Shown piece after piece: positions 15,162 to 27,210 of a stretch of 33,175 nucleotides of DNA (the first letter of the stretch is position 1; every line of letters starts with the position of its first letter). The stretch is taken from NCBI GenBank assembly GCA_009773615.1, contig WSYA01000022.1:1-33175 (forward strand), written 5' to 3'. The notes beneath the pieces were generated by a model. That model worked only from the letters and a program-made list of their open reading frames with translations, searched no databases and had not been told where the DNA came from. The translations under genes and the position numbers were made by a program. The stretch comes from Gallionellaceae bacterium. GTDB taxonomy: Bacteria > Pseudomonadota > Gammaproteobacteria > Burkholderiales > Gallionellaceae.

Positions 15162-16601
15162 TTAGTCCTTACGATGATCCCCGACGCGCACGATCTTCAT
15201 CGTATTGGTATGTCCCGCTTTACCAACCGCCTCGCCTATCGTCAACACGATCAGATCCCCGTCTACAACTTCACCCAGCTTCACCAATTCGTTCTCGGCT
15301 TCGATCAATGTTGCCGAAGGATCTTTCGAGGAAGGGTGAAACGAAACCGGATGCACACCGCTAAATAACGTTACTTTGCTCAGCGTGCCCTTGGTGGGCG
15401 TCAATGCAAAAATCGGCGCTCCCGCATTCACGCGCGACATCCACAATGCTGTCGAGCCGGACTGCGTCAATGCGACGATAGCTTTAACCTTAAAATGCGA
15501 AGCTGCGTACAAAGCCGACATGGCGATGGACTGGTCGATACGGGTGAATTTGCTGTACTCAAGACGGTGATCTGCCGCGCTGCCTTCCAACTCCTTCTCT
15601 GCTTGCATGCAGATACGCACCATGGCTTCGATAGTTTCTATCGGATAGTCGCCGACCGCTGTTTCTGCCGACAGCATCACCGCATCCGTGCCGTCCAAAA
15701 CCGCGTTGGCAACGTCAGATACTTCTGCACGCGTCGGGATCGGATTGGTGATCATCGACTCCATCATCTGCGTGGCAGTAATCACCAGCTTGTTGTGGGC
15801 GCGCGCCATCTTGATCATGCGTTTTTGCAAACCCGGTACCGCAGCATCGCCGACTTCCACCGACAAGTCGCCGCGCGCCACCATGATGGCATCCGATGCT
15901 GCAATGATCTCGGCCAATACAGGGATCGCTTCTGCGCGTTCGATCTTCGCCATCAGCAAACTCTTGCCACCCGCCGCATGCATCAACTCGCGTGCCAGCT
16001 TCATATCGTCCGCCGAACGCGGGAAAGAAACCGCCAAATAGTCAGCATGAATCAGCGCCGCCGTTTTGATGTCTTCTTTGTCTTTGTCTGTCAATGCCGG
16101 AGCCGTCAGTCCGCCGCCCTTGCGATTGATGCCCTTGTTGTTGGACAGCACACCACCGCGCACGACTTTGCAAATAACCTGCGAGCCTTTAACTTCGACT
16201 ACGTCAAATTCCAGCATGCCGTCGTTCAACAGCAATACGTCGCCTTTAATAACATCATTGGGCAGTTCTTTGTAATCGAGGCCCACGCGCTCCTGATTGC
16301 CCAGCGCGCTCCACTCGGCATCCAGAACAAACGTGTCGCCCGGATTTAGAATGATTTTGTCATTCTCAAATTTGCGCACTCGAATCTTGGGACCCTGCAG
16401 GTCGGCTAGGATACCGACAGTGCGCCCTGCGGCAACCGCCGCTGCTCGCACGATCTCGGCTCGCTTCACGTGATCTTCTGCCGTGCCATGCGAAAAATTC
16501 ATCCGCACTACATCGACTCCGGCACGGATGATCGCCTCCAACGATTTCATATCGTTGGTAGCAGGCCCCAAGGTTGCTACAATTTTTGTTCTACGCAGCA
16601 T
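15162..16601 (-). CDS. pyk: Pyruvate kinase
   Basis: It catalyses phosphoenolpyruvate + ADP to pyruvate + ATP in the cytosol. The 479-residue protein shows RRTKIVATLGPA at the N-terminus, VRMNFSHG (about 33-40), KIERAEAI (the active-site lysine region) and MVARGDLSVEVG, then the typical C-terminal allosteric domain with TQSGSTA. It sits between pgk (13 bases upstream) and fba. That placement in the triose-phosphate operon is seen in several betaproteobacteria. An AGGA precedes the ATG at 16601. Confidence 0.97.
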   Translation of the reverse strand: MLRRTKIVATLGPATNDMKSLEAIIRAGVDVVRMNFSHGTAEDHVKRAEIVRAAAVAAGRTVGILADLQGPKIRVRKFENDKIILNPGDTFVLDAEWSALGNQERVGLDYKELPNDVIKGDVLLLNDGMLEFDVVEVKGSQVICKVVRGGVLSNNKGINRKGGGLTAPALTDKDKEDIKTAALIHADYLAVSFPRSADDMKLARELMHAAGGKSLLMAKIERAEAIPVLAEIIAASDAIMVARGDLSVEVGDAAVPGLQKRMIKMARAHNKLVITATQMMESMITNPIPTRAEVSDVANAVLDGTDAVMLSAETAVGDYPIETIEAMVRICMQAEKELEGSAADHRLEYSKFTRIDQSIAMSALYAASHFKVKAIVALTQSGSTALWMSRVNAGAPIFALTPTKGTLSKVTLFSGVHPVSFHPSSKDPSATLIEAENELVKLGEVVDGDLIVLTIGEAVGKAGHTNTMKIVRVGDHRKD

Positions 16602-16614
16602 GATTTCCTAATGG

Positions 16615-17799
16615 TTATTGTTTTGCAGCGCGTTGTTCCAAAATCTCCACAGCCGGCAATGTTTTGCCTTCGAGGAACTCAAGGAATGCGCCGCCAGCTG
16701 TCGATATATACGACACCTTATCGAATATATCGTATTTCTGAATCGCTGCGATGGTGTCGCCGCCACCTGCGAGTGTAAAGGCTTTGGTATTGGCGATCGC
16801 CATCGCAATCGTTTTGGTGCCTTCGCCGAACTGGTCGAATTCGAACACGCCAACTGGGCCGTTCCACACTACAGTGCCCGCCTTCATGATGATGTCGGCC
16901 AGCTCTTTTGCAGACTTCGGGCCGATGTCAAAAATCATGTCATCGTCAGCCACGTCTGCCGCATTTTTCAATACGGCAGGCTCATTTGCGTCGAATTTCT
17001 TACCCACCACCACATCAGTTGCAATAGGGATAGTCGCACCGCGTGCGGTCATTTTCTTCATCAACGCTTGTGCGGTCGGAACCAGATCGTCTTCGCACAG
17101 CGATTTGCCGACGTTCTTGCCCACTGCCTTGAGGAAGGTATTGGCAATGCCACCACCGACCACCAGTTGTTCGCATTTTTCTGACAACGATTCCAGCACG
17201 GTCAGCTTGGTGGACACCTTGGAGCCACCAACGATGGCTACCATCGGACGCGCCGGATTAAGCAACGCCTTGGTCAACGCCTCCAGCTCTTGCGTCAACA
17301 AAATACCTGCCGCTGCGACCGGCGCATACTTGGCCACGCCGTGAGTCGAAGCTTCGGCGCGGTGTGCCGTACCAAACGCGTCCATCACGAACACATCGCA
17401 CAGTGCCGCGTATTTTTTCGACGTTTCGTCGAGGCTCTTTTTCTCGCCTTTGTTGAATCGGCAGTTTTCCAACAACACCAATTCGCCTTCGGCAACTTCA
17501 AAACCGCCGTCCACCCAATCTTTAATCAGGCGCACAGGTTTACCCAATTTTTGCGTGATCACATCAGCCACTGGCTTGAGCGAATTCTCTTCGGAGTACA
17601 CACCCTCTTCAGGACGTCCCAGATGAGAGGTCACCATGACACGCGCACCGGCTTTCAGCGCTGCATTAATAGTGGACATCGATGCGGTGATACGCGCATC
17701 GGAAGTGACTTTGCCGTCTTTGACTGGCACATTGAGGTCGGAGCGAATTAAGACGCGTTTGCCCTTAAGAGCCAAATCGGTCATTTTGATAACGGACAT
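16615..17799 (-). CDS. pgk: Phosphoglycerate kinase
   Basis: It interconverts 1,3-bisphosphoglycerate + ADP with 3-phosphoglycerate + ATP. The 394-residue protein has [15 protein letters not shown] near the N-terminus, TSHLGRP, the [14 protein letters not shown] hinge region and a GGGDTIAAI nucleotide site near the C-terminus, and its length is normal. In a carbon-fixing cell it would also be the Calvin cycle enzyme (cbbK). An AGGA precedes the ATG at 17799. A hairpin lies between the gap stop and this gene. Confidence 0.97.
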   Translation of the reverse strand: MSVIKMTDLALKGKRVLIRSDLNVPVKDGKVTSDARITASMSTINAALKAGARVMVTSHLGRPEEGVYSEENSLKPVADVITQKLGKPVRLIKDWVDGGFEVAEGELVLLENCRFNKGEKKSLDETSKKYAALCDVFVMDAFGTAHRAEASTHGVAKYAPVAAAGILLTQELEALTKALLNPARPMVAIVGGSKVSTKLTVLESLSEKCEQLVVGGGIANTFLKAVGKNVGKSLCEDDLVPTAQALMKKMTARGATIPIATDVVVGKKFDANEPAVLKNAADVADDDMIFDIGPKSAKELADIIMKAGTVVWNGPVGVFEFDQFGEGTKTIAMAIANTKAFTLAGGGDTIAAIQKYDIFDKVSYISTAGGAFLEFLEGKTLPAVEILEQRAAKQ

Positions 17800-17821
17800 G
17801 ATTTTTCCTTTGACAGACTAA

Positions 17822-17844
17822 AAGGGCTGGCAGAGCCAGCCCTT
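17822..17844. terminator. Intercistronic hairpin between gap and pgk (possible attenuator or processing site)
   Basis: Ten-base perfect arms AAGGGCTGGC and GCCAGCCCTT flank a three-base loop. On the minus strand it is followed by only a short T-run (TTTTAG), so termination would be partial. It could set the gap to pgk ratio or protect the upstream mRNA. Confidence 0.65.
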
Positions 17845-17855
17845 ATTGCTTTGAA

Positions 17856-20905
<3,050 letters not shown>

Positions 20906-20970
20906 TTTACAGCCTCCTAAGAAACATCCTGAATTTCGAGTTAATTTGTTTTTATGCCAAAAGAGCGGTA

Positions 20971-20999
20971 ATTATGCCGCAGCGACTTGTTTAGGGCAA
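20971..20999 (-). promoter_or_regulatory. Candidate sigma-70 promoter of the tkt operon
   Basis: On the minus strand TTGCCC (20999-20994) and CATAAT (20976-20971) are separated by exactly 17 bases. They match 4/6 and 5/6 of the consensus, about 65 bases before the tkt ATG. It would let the sugar-phosphate operon be expressed apart from the upstream ntrX-like gene. Confidence 0.45.
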
Positions 21000-21023
21000 C
21001 AGCACATAAAAACCCAAAAAAAT

Positions 21024-21659
21024 CTATTGTTCCGCATTTTCTGCGTGTTTTTTTAGGGTTTTGATTCCTAACTGTTTCAATTTACGATACAAATGCGTGC
21101 GCTCAATCCCGACATTTTCGGCTACCCGGGTAAGATTGCCATTTTCCTTCTGCATCTGATATTTAAAATACGCACTATCAAAATATTCCCTTACATCGCG
21201 CAACGGCAGATCCAGCGGCAATGCAACCATCATCATTCCATCGGGTTCCGTTTTCTCATTTTTTTCTTCTTGCGGCAACAACGGTGTCATCCCCTGTTGC
21301 AAGGCCTTTGCCACGGTTTTCAGCAACTTTTGTAAAGCAATCGGCTTTTCCAGAAAATCTATAGCCCCGATCCGGGTCGCCTCCAATGCCGTTTCTATCG
21401 TACCGTGACCCGACATCATCACCACGGGCAGAGTCAGCAATTTTTGCGCAGACCACTCTTTGAGCAACGCCAACCCATCGGTTTCCGGCATCCAAATATC
21501 CAATAGCACCAGATCCGGCGTGTGATTCAAACGAAACGCCCTTGCCTGTGCGGCATTTTCCGCCAAATGCACACGATAGCCTTCATCGAACAGAATCTCC
21601 GAAAGCAATTCGCGGATCCCTATCTCATCATCCACCACGAGAATTTCTTTTATTGACAC
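21024..21659 (-). CDS. NtrX-like response regulator without AAA+ domain (REC + Fis-type HTH)
   Basis: The 211-residue protein has a receiver domain (acidic pair D10/D11, phospho-acceptor D54, S83, K105). A short linker of Glu/Lys-rich residues follows, then a C-terminal Fis-type helix-turn-helix (GNLTRVAENVGIERTHLYRKL). It pairs with the upstream NtrY-like kinase and resembles NtrX, but the central sigma-54-activating AAA+ domain (about 230 residues in full NtrX) is missing. It probably acts as a phosphorylation-controlled DNA-binding protein without activating sigma-54 polymerase. The start is GTG at 21659, sharing one base with the kinase stop (TAGTG), with GGAGGT just upstream. Confidence 0.88.
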   Translation of the reverse strand: MSIKEILVVDDEIGIRELLSEILFDEGYRVHLAENAAQARAFRLNHTPDLVLLDIWMPETDGLALLKEWSAQKLLTLPVVMMSGHGTIETALEATRIGAIDFLEKPIALQKLLKTVAKALQQGMTPLLPQEEKNEKTEPDGMMMVALPLDLPLRDVREYFDSAYFKYQMQKENGNLTRVAENVGIERTHLYRKLKQLGIKTLKKHAENAEQ

Positions 21660-23791
21660 TATGCCACCTCCGTTTCTAACGCCAGCGGCAAACTGACTAT
21701 CACTTGCGTGCCGCCCGACGCTTTGTTTTCTATGGCTATCCTGCCACCGTGTTCTTCAACGATTTTTTTTACGATCGGCAAACCCAGCCCCGTGCCCTTG
21801 GCCTTTGTCGTCATATACGGCTCGAATATGCGCGCCAGAACCTGTTCTTGAATGCCGCTGCCGTTGTCGCTCACCATCAAATGGAATTCGCTGTGCGTAC
21901 TGGCCGTGGATAGGACGATTCGCGGATGCTCGGCCTGTTGCAATGCGTCATGTGCGTTATGCAGCAGGTTATGCACGACTTGGCGCAGCCGCGTCGCATC
22001 GCCATTCAGTCTTGTATGACTGGCACCCAATTGCAAGGTAATGGGACTACTGTTGGCTTCATACAACCCCATTACTTCGTTCAAAAGCTGGTGCATATCT
22101 AATAACATCAGTTTGGGGGCGGGGGCACGCGCATAGTCCGCAAAGTCCGACACCATATTCTTCATGGCCGCAACTTGGCTCACGATAGTTTGGGTTGCCC
22201 GCTGCAACAGTTTGGCATCGTGCTCATCCAGTTTATCGCTTAACTTGTGCTGCATCCGCTCTGCCGACAGCTGGATGGGCGTGAGCGGATTTTTGATTTC
22301 GTGCGCCAGCCTGCGCGCTACCTCACCCCATGCCGCCTGCCGTTCGGCCTGCAACAAATGCGTGATGTCGTCGAACACGATCACATAACTGCTGTCTATC
22401 GCCGTTGTTAAACGGGTTCCGCGCAACAACAACATCTGGTTGCCGTTCTTGCTTAGCCGCTCGATCTGTTTTTGCCACTCGCTTCCCGCAGATTCCGCCG
22501 CCGCTGTCTCCACCGCCTCCACAAAAGAACGCAGCAACACATGCTCGGACGCTATTTCGGATAATGCTTTGCCGTTCATATTGCGCAAGGGCGTGCCCAG
22601 TATTTGCTCGGCGCTGGCATTGACCAGACGCAATCTGAACTGCTCATCGACCACAATGACCCCGGAAGACAAGTGCGTCAAAATACTTTCCAAATAACCT
22701 TTTGCATTCTCAACCTGGCTTTGTTGTTTTTCGCTTAACTTTTTCGCATCCGCCAACTGTGCCGTCATCTGGTTGAACATCCCCGTCAATGCGCCCAATT
22801 CATCGCGGCTTTGCACAGGATAGTTGCCGGAAAAATTGCCCTGAGCTACCGCGCGCGTCCCTGCTGCCAGCGCAGCCAAAGGCGAACTTAAACGTCCGCT
22901 CAAGAAAAATGCGGCCGACACCGCGCTCAACAATACGATCAACAGCGATAGCGTGAGCGTGATCCCATATAAGCGCTTGAGACCCAAGCGCGATAACGTC
23001 AATTCCTGATAATCGCGATATACCGCCTGCACGGTCTCTGCATCAGTCGAGAATTGTTGCGGAACCGGCTGCAATATCTGCAATATCCGCCGCTCACCCG
23101 GGGAATATCCCCCGCTTATCGGTACCAGTATGCGCAAAACCAAATGATTGTCCGATAGAGCGTCTACCGAACTGAATATTCCCTGCTGAATTGCTTCGCG
23201 CAACATCTGTTGGTCGGGAGTGCTTAGCAACGATTTTTTTTTGCCCGGCATGGAAGACACGAGCAATCTTCCATCCAAATTAAAAATTGCGGCTTCTTGA
23301 GCTTCGGCTTTATCGACCAGGCGCACCAACGAGGCAGCATAGCGATCCGGGGTTTGCTCCTCCAGAATCATAGAAAGCAAATTGCCCTTCTTTCCCAGCT
23401 CCCTCAGCCCGGTTTCCAACGAATTGCGCCCCAGATTAAGTCCGCCCTCCAGCGCTTTTTCCACGCGGATGTCGAACCACGACTCGATGCTTTTCCCCAG
23501 AAATTGCACCGAGACGGCATACATCAACAAACCCGGCAAAATGGCGATCAGGCAAAAAAACATCGTGAGACGCAGCATCAGTTTTGCGCCGAACACCCGC
23601 TCTTTCAATTTGATGCGCAATTGCCATAACTGGTATCCCACCAAAGCACACAGACCCAATGCCAGCACGCCAGTTAATATCAGCAAACTGGAATAATGGT
23701 TCGAAAAAAGAGCGGTATTGGCACTGGCGCTCGACAACAAATAGAGCAACGCGACGCCGATCAACCCGCAAATAATGATCAGATATTTCAC
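21659..23791 (-). CDS. NtrY-like membrane sensor histidine kinase
   Basis: This 710-residue kinase has predicted membrane helices near residues 3-22, 34-56, 72-95 and 277-298, with a periplasmic region between the last two. It is followed by HAMP (about 298-350), PAS (about 366-480), the phospho-acceptor domain with H497 in RLAHEIKNPLTP, and an HATPase domain with NLLHNAHDA, DNGSGI and GTGLGLPIV. The order is that of NtrY. It phosphorylates the following response regulator; the signal is unknown (nitrogen or redox in studied NtrY proteins). The start is GTG, overlapping the DUF4390 stop as GTGA. Confidence 0.92.
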   Translation of the reverse strand: MKYLIIICGLIGVALLYLLSSASANTALFSNHYSSLLILTGVLALGLCALVGYQLWQLRIKLKERVFGAKLMLRLTMFFCLIAILPGLLMYAVSVQFLGKSIESWFDIRVEKALEGGLNLGRNSLETGLRELGKKGNLLSMILEEQTPDRYAASLVRLVDKAEAQEAAIFNLDGRLLVSSMPGKKKSLLSTPDQQMLREAIQQGIFSSVDALSDNHLVLRILVPISGGYSPGERRILQILQPVPQQFSTDAETVQAVYRDYQELTLSRLGLKRLYGITLTLSLLIVLLSAVSAAFFLSGRLSSPLAALAAGTRAVAQGNFSGNYPVQSRDELGALTGMFNQMTAQLADAKKLSEKQQSQVENAKGYLESILTHLSSGVIVVDEQFRLRLVNASAEQILGTPLRNMNGKALSEIASEHVLLRSFVEAVETAAAESAGSEWQKQIERLSKNGNQMLLLRGTRLTTAIDSSYVIVFDDITHLLQAERQAAWGEVARRLAHEIKNPLTPIQLSAERMQHKLSDKLDEHDAKLLQRATQTIVSQVAAMKNMVSDFADYARAPAPKLMLLDMHQLLNEVMGLYEANSSPITLQLGASHTRLNGDATRLRQVVHNLLHNAHDALQQAEHPRIVLSTASTHSEFHLMVSDNGSGIQEQVLARIFEPYMTTKAKGTGLGLPIVKKIVEEHGGRIAIENKASGGTQVIVSLPLALETEVA

Positions 23792-24429
23792 GGTTTAGAT
23801 GCCTCCGCTTTTTCTGATACATCGGTTTCCGACAGATCGGATTGCACCGGCCAGCTGTGTCTTTCGGATTCAAGATTCCAGTCGGAATCGGTTAACGCGC
23901 TTACTTGTAGCGGCTTCGGCAGCTGGGATGTATCCAAGCGCATTTGCGCAAATGCGGTGTATCTGGTTTCGCTTTTAAGCAGCTTGGCCACATATCCGCC
24001 GCCACTGGTAAATGCCGATGCGGGTATCGGGGGCGCAGACTGGTGTCCCAATACGCGTAAAGCGCTTTCCAAATTTGAGAACCCCTGAAACAGCGTTCCC
24101 CGCGATATTCGATATTGCCGCGTCAAGGCGTTGTAGGACAGCTTGGTAGTCTGCTCGCTTTGGGTAACTGCACTATCCAACCAGTACCAGCGCGAACGCG
24201 TGATTGTCAGCTCACTGACAAAATTGAGCGTCACTCCATGTTTGAGCGCTTCAGCAACAGTAGGCGGCAGTGTTATTTTGAAATCTGCGGATATTTCATA
24301 GCCTTCATCGACGGCGTGTATCTCAGCTTTTGCGACGGCAATACCCTCCGCGTTTGCAACGGATGTGCAAACGCAGAGCAGCAATAACAGTCTGCCAAGT
24401 AGGTTAAGAATTTTTTTGCAGCAATGCAT
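23788..24429 (-). CDS. DUF4390 secreted protein
   Basis: The 213-residue protein starts with an obvious signal peptide: Lys-Lys in the n-region, a Leu-rich core and a VANA cleavage site near residue 27. It continues as the DUF4390 family, which typically lies just upstream of ntrY in betaproteobacteria. The conserved segments include the SRWYWLD block. The function is unknown; the constant neighbourhood suggests a periplasmic partner of the NtrY-like sensor (inference). I chose the ATG at 24429, directly before the signal peptide. The frame is open to 24471, but those extra residues spoil the n-region. It overlaps the rsmB end by 26 bases. Confidence 0.85.
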   Translation of the reverse strand: MHCCKKILNLLGRLLLLLCVCTSVANAEGIAVAKAEIHAVDEGYEISADFKITLPPTVAEALKHGVTLNFVSELTITRSRWYWLDSAVTQSEQTTKLSYNALTRQYRISRGTLFQGFSNLESALRVLGHQSAPPIPASAFTSGGGYVAKLLKSETRYTAFAQMRLDTSQLPKPLQVSALTDSDWNLESERHSWPVQSDLSETDVSEKAEASKP

Positions 24430-25675
24430 AAAAAAATCCATCGTGCTCATCATTGGGCAGCAATTGCCCATTATTCATGTCGTGCGCAGCAATCGTAATT
24501 TGATACGCATCTTTATGCCGGGACAAGAAAGCCCCGATGACCTGTTGATTTTCACGCGCAAAAATCGAACAAGTCGCGTAGAGCAATTTACCATCTCTGG
24601 CCAACAGCGGCCATAAAGCATCCAGAATCTGCTCTTGTTGTCTGGCGAAGCTATCTATATCGGATGGCCTGCGCAACCATTTGATGTCGGGATGGCGTCG
24701 TACCACGCCCGAAGCGGAACAAGGGACATCGGCCAATATTCTCTCGAACGTTTTGCCGTCCCACCAGCCGGCAGGCTCTGCCGCATCGCCGCAAACTAGC
24801 GTCGCCTCCAATTTTAAACGTTGCAAATTTTCTTTTACCCGTTCCAAACGCTGTTCGTCTTTATCCACCGCGACTAGATCGATGTTGCAGGACTCAAGCA
24901 AATGCGCACTTTTCCCGCCCGGTGCGGCGCATACATCCAGCACGCGCATGCCTTTATGCACGTCCAGCAAGCTCGCAGCATATTGCGCCCCGGTATCTTG
25001 TACGGACACTGCTCCCTCGAAGAAGCCGGGTAATCTGTCCACCGCCAGCGGGTTGGTCAACTGCAAGGCATTCGGCGCAATGAGTAGCGCCTCGATATCC
25101 AGCGATGTCAATTGTGCGAGGTATTGTTCGGCAGTCGAGTTGCGCGCATTTACGCGCAACGTCATCGGCGGATGCCGATTTCCCGCTTGCAGAATTGCTC
25201 CGGTTTTTTCTCCATACTGCGCTTTGACGGCATCGATCCACCACTGCGGATAAGAATATCGCCCCTCTTCTGTCTTGGTTGCAAGCAGTTCAAAGTGTGC
25301 CTGTTTGCGCAAAAAATTGCGCAGCACCGCATTCACCAGCCCGCCCGTTGCGATATTGATATTTTTTGCCGCGCTGACCGCATGATCGACGACGGCATAT
25401 TTTGCCGCTTTGGTGTACTGCAACTGGTATAGCGCAACCAGCAGCAAATCATACAACCGCGAATCTTGTAACGGTTTATTCAACAGCGCATCCAGTATCT
25501 TGCCAAGCTGCCCATAGAAACGCAGCGTACCGTAGCTGAGATCCTGTAGCGCCCCCCGCTCCTGCGGTGAAAGCGCTGCATGACTTCGTAGCGTCTCGCT
25601 TATTACCTGATTTAAATTGCGCCCTGCCAATACCTGACCGACTGCGCTTGCCGCAAATTGTTGAATGTTGTGCAT
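24404..25675 (-). CDS. rsmB: 16S rRNA m5C967 methyltransferase RsmB
   Basis: It methylates C967 of 16S rRNA using S-adenosylmethionine. The 423-residue protein has an N-terminal NusB-like RNA-binding domain (about residues 1-140) and a Rossmann methyltransferase domain. The latter carries CAAPGGK for cofactor binding, the DVPCSASG motif and YATCS, whose two cysteines are the catalytic pair. I chose the ATG at 25675, which overlaps the fmt stop as TAATG; the open frame reaching 25795 is inside fmt. Its position after fmt matches the conserved def-fmt-rsmB order. Confidence 0.96.
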   Translation of the reverse strand: MHNIQQFAASAVGQVLAGRNLNQVISETLRSHAALSPQERGALQDLSYGTLRFYGQLGKILDALLNKPLQDSRLYDLLLVALYQLQYTKAAKYAVVDHAVSAAKNINIATGGLVNAVLRNFLRKQAHFELLATKTEEGRYSYPQWWIDAVKAQYGEKTGAILQAGNRHPPMTLRVNARNSTAEQYLAQLTSLDIEALLIAPNALQLTNPLAVDRLPGFFEGAVSVQDTGAQYAASLLDVHKGMRVLDVCAAPGGKSAHLLESCNIDLVAVDKDEQRLERVKENLQRLKLEATLVCGDAAEPAGWWDGKTFERILADVPCSASGVVRRHPDIKWLRRPSDIDSFARQQEQILDALWPLLARDGKLLYATCSIFARENQQVIGAFLSRHKDAYQITIAAHDMNNGQLLPNDEHDGFFYALLQKNS

Positions 25676-26607
25676 TAACGTGTCATAAAGCAGTCGCCCA
25701 CCTTGATTTGAAAACCCTGCAAGAATTGCGCTACCGGCAATGCTTTGGCGTTCGGTCTCTGCAACACTTCCAGACCGAGCGCACCGTGACCGCACGCCAC
25801 CACCAGCGCATTTTTTTCTACCGCCAAAACGTCGCCCGGCTTGCCCGACATACCATCATGAATACCGGCCTGCCAAATTCTGATAGCCGTGTCGTTAATC
25901 GTGGAGCTGGCCCCTGGAAATGGATTGTAACCGCGCACCATGCGCTCAAGCTCCACGGCTTCGCGCGTCCAGTCCAATTGCGCCTCGTCTTTTGTCAGCT
26001 TGGCGGCATAGGTTGCCAGCGCGTTGTCCTGCAGAATGGCAACCAGCTTACCCTGTTCTAGCTGATCCAGCGCTTCGGAAATGGCTTCCGCGCCCAGCCC
26101 GGCCAGCTTGTCGTGTAACGTGGCGGCGGTATCTTGTTTCTCTATCGGACAAGATTTTTTTAGCAGCATGTCCCCCGTATCCAAACCGACATCCATCTGC
26201 ATGATGGTAATGCCGGTTTCCGTGTCGCCCGCCAAAATCGCGCGCTGGATCGGTGCTGCTCCGCGCCAGCGCGGCAACAGCGAGGCATGAATATTCAAAC
26301 AGCCCAGACGGGGGATTTGCAGCACGGCTTGGGGCAGGATCAAGCCGTATGCGGCAACGATCATCAAGTCTGCCTGATAGGCGGATAACTGTTGTTGAAT
26401 CTCCGCACTCTTTAGCGATACCGGTTGCAAAACAGGCAATCTGTTTTGCTCGGCCAATTGTTTCACGGGGCTGGATTTTAGCTGCATACCGCGTCCCGAA
26501 GGGCGATCCGGCTGCGTCAATACGGCAACAACCTCAACCTGCTTTTGCAGTAAAGCCTTTAATGCCTTTTCCGCAAAGTGCGGAGTTCCTGCAAAAATTA
26601 TCTTCAA
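25675..26607 (-). CDS. fmt: Methionyl-tRNA formyltransferase
   Basis: It formylates initiator Met-tRNA with 10-formyltetrahydrofolate. The 310-residue protein has FAGTPHFAEKAL near the N-terminus, the QPDRPSGRGMQL loop, the catalytic NIHASLLPRWRGAAPIQ (with the conserved Asn and His) and the VGLDTGDML segment, and its length is normal. The initiation codon is TTG (26607-26605), with AGGA about eight bases before it; no in-frame ATG lies nearby. It is ten bases downstream of def, the enzyme that removes the formyl group it adds. Confidence 0.97.
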   Translation of the reverse strand: MKIIFAGTPHFAEKALKALLQKQVEVVAVLTQPDRPSGRGMQLKSSPVKQLAEQNRLPVLQPVSLKSAEIQQQLSAYQADLMIVAAYGLILPQAVLQIPRLGCLNIHASLLPRWRGAAPIQRAILAGDTETGITIMQMDVGLDTGDMLLKKSCPIEKQDTAATLHDKLAGLGAEAISEALDQLEQGKLVAILQDNALATYAAKLTKDEAQLDWTREAVELERMVRGYNPFPGASSTINDTAIRIWQAGIHDGMSGKPGDVLAVEKNALVVACGHGALGLEVLQRPNAKALPVAQFLQGFQIKVGDCFMTR

Positions 26608-26617
26608 AATATTCCTA

Positions 26618-27121
26618 TCAGAAAGTCTCGCGCAGACGCTTCTTCAATTTGTTGCGGATACGCACCTGTTTCAAATGCGACAGACGTTCGACAAAGACCT
26701 TGCCCTGCAGATGATCCATCTCGTGCTGGATACACACCGACAGCAGACCTTCCGCATCCAGAGTGAACTCTTCCCCCTTGGCGTTTAATGCCCGTACCGT
26801 GATTTTCTCTGCACGCTCAACCTTGTCGTAAATTCCCGGAACAGACAAACATCCCTCTTCGCATTTGCTCTCGCCGCTGCTGAAAATCAACTCCGGATTG
26901 ATGAGCACCAGCAGCTCGTCATGCGTCTCCGACACATCGATAACAATAAGCTGCTGATGCATGTCCACCTGTGTCGCGGCCAATCCGACTCCCGGTGCCG
27001 CATACATGGTTTCAGCCATATCCGAGATCAGTTTGCGAGTCGCGCCCGTAATGGATTCTATTTTTTTTGCGACCTTGTGCAAACGCTCGTCGGGATACTG
27101 AAGTATATGAAGGATTGCCAT
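26618..27121 (-). CDS. def: Peptide deformylase
   Basis: This metal (Fe2+/Zn2+) hydrolase removes the N-formyl group from nascent proteins. All three signature motifs are present in the 167-residue protein: [16 protein letters not shown] with the metal-binding cysteine, and QHEMDH (HExxH). Length is standard. It is the first gene of the def-fmt-rsmB-DUF4390-ntrYX run and is divergent from the LysM gene. The 89 bases between them must hold both promoters, but I could not pick convincing -35/-10 pairs. Confidence 0.97.
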   Translation of the reverse strand: MAILHILQYPDERLHKVAKKIESITGATRKLISDMAETMYAAPGVGLAATQVDMHQQLIVIDVSETHDELLVLINPELIFSSGESKCEEGCLSVPGIYDKVERAEKITVRALNAKGEEFTLDAEGLLSVCIQHEMDHLQGKVFVERLSHLKQVRIRNKLKKRLRETF

Positions 27122-27210
27122 AAAAGCTTGCTAATTTAAGTGACTAGATGCAGAATTTAAACGCGTGTGCAAACGTCGCACCGCATTCTATTTACTTTGT
27201 TGGGGTTTTC

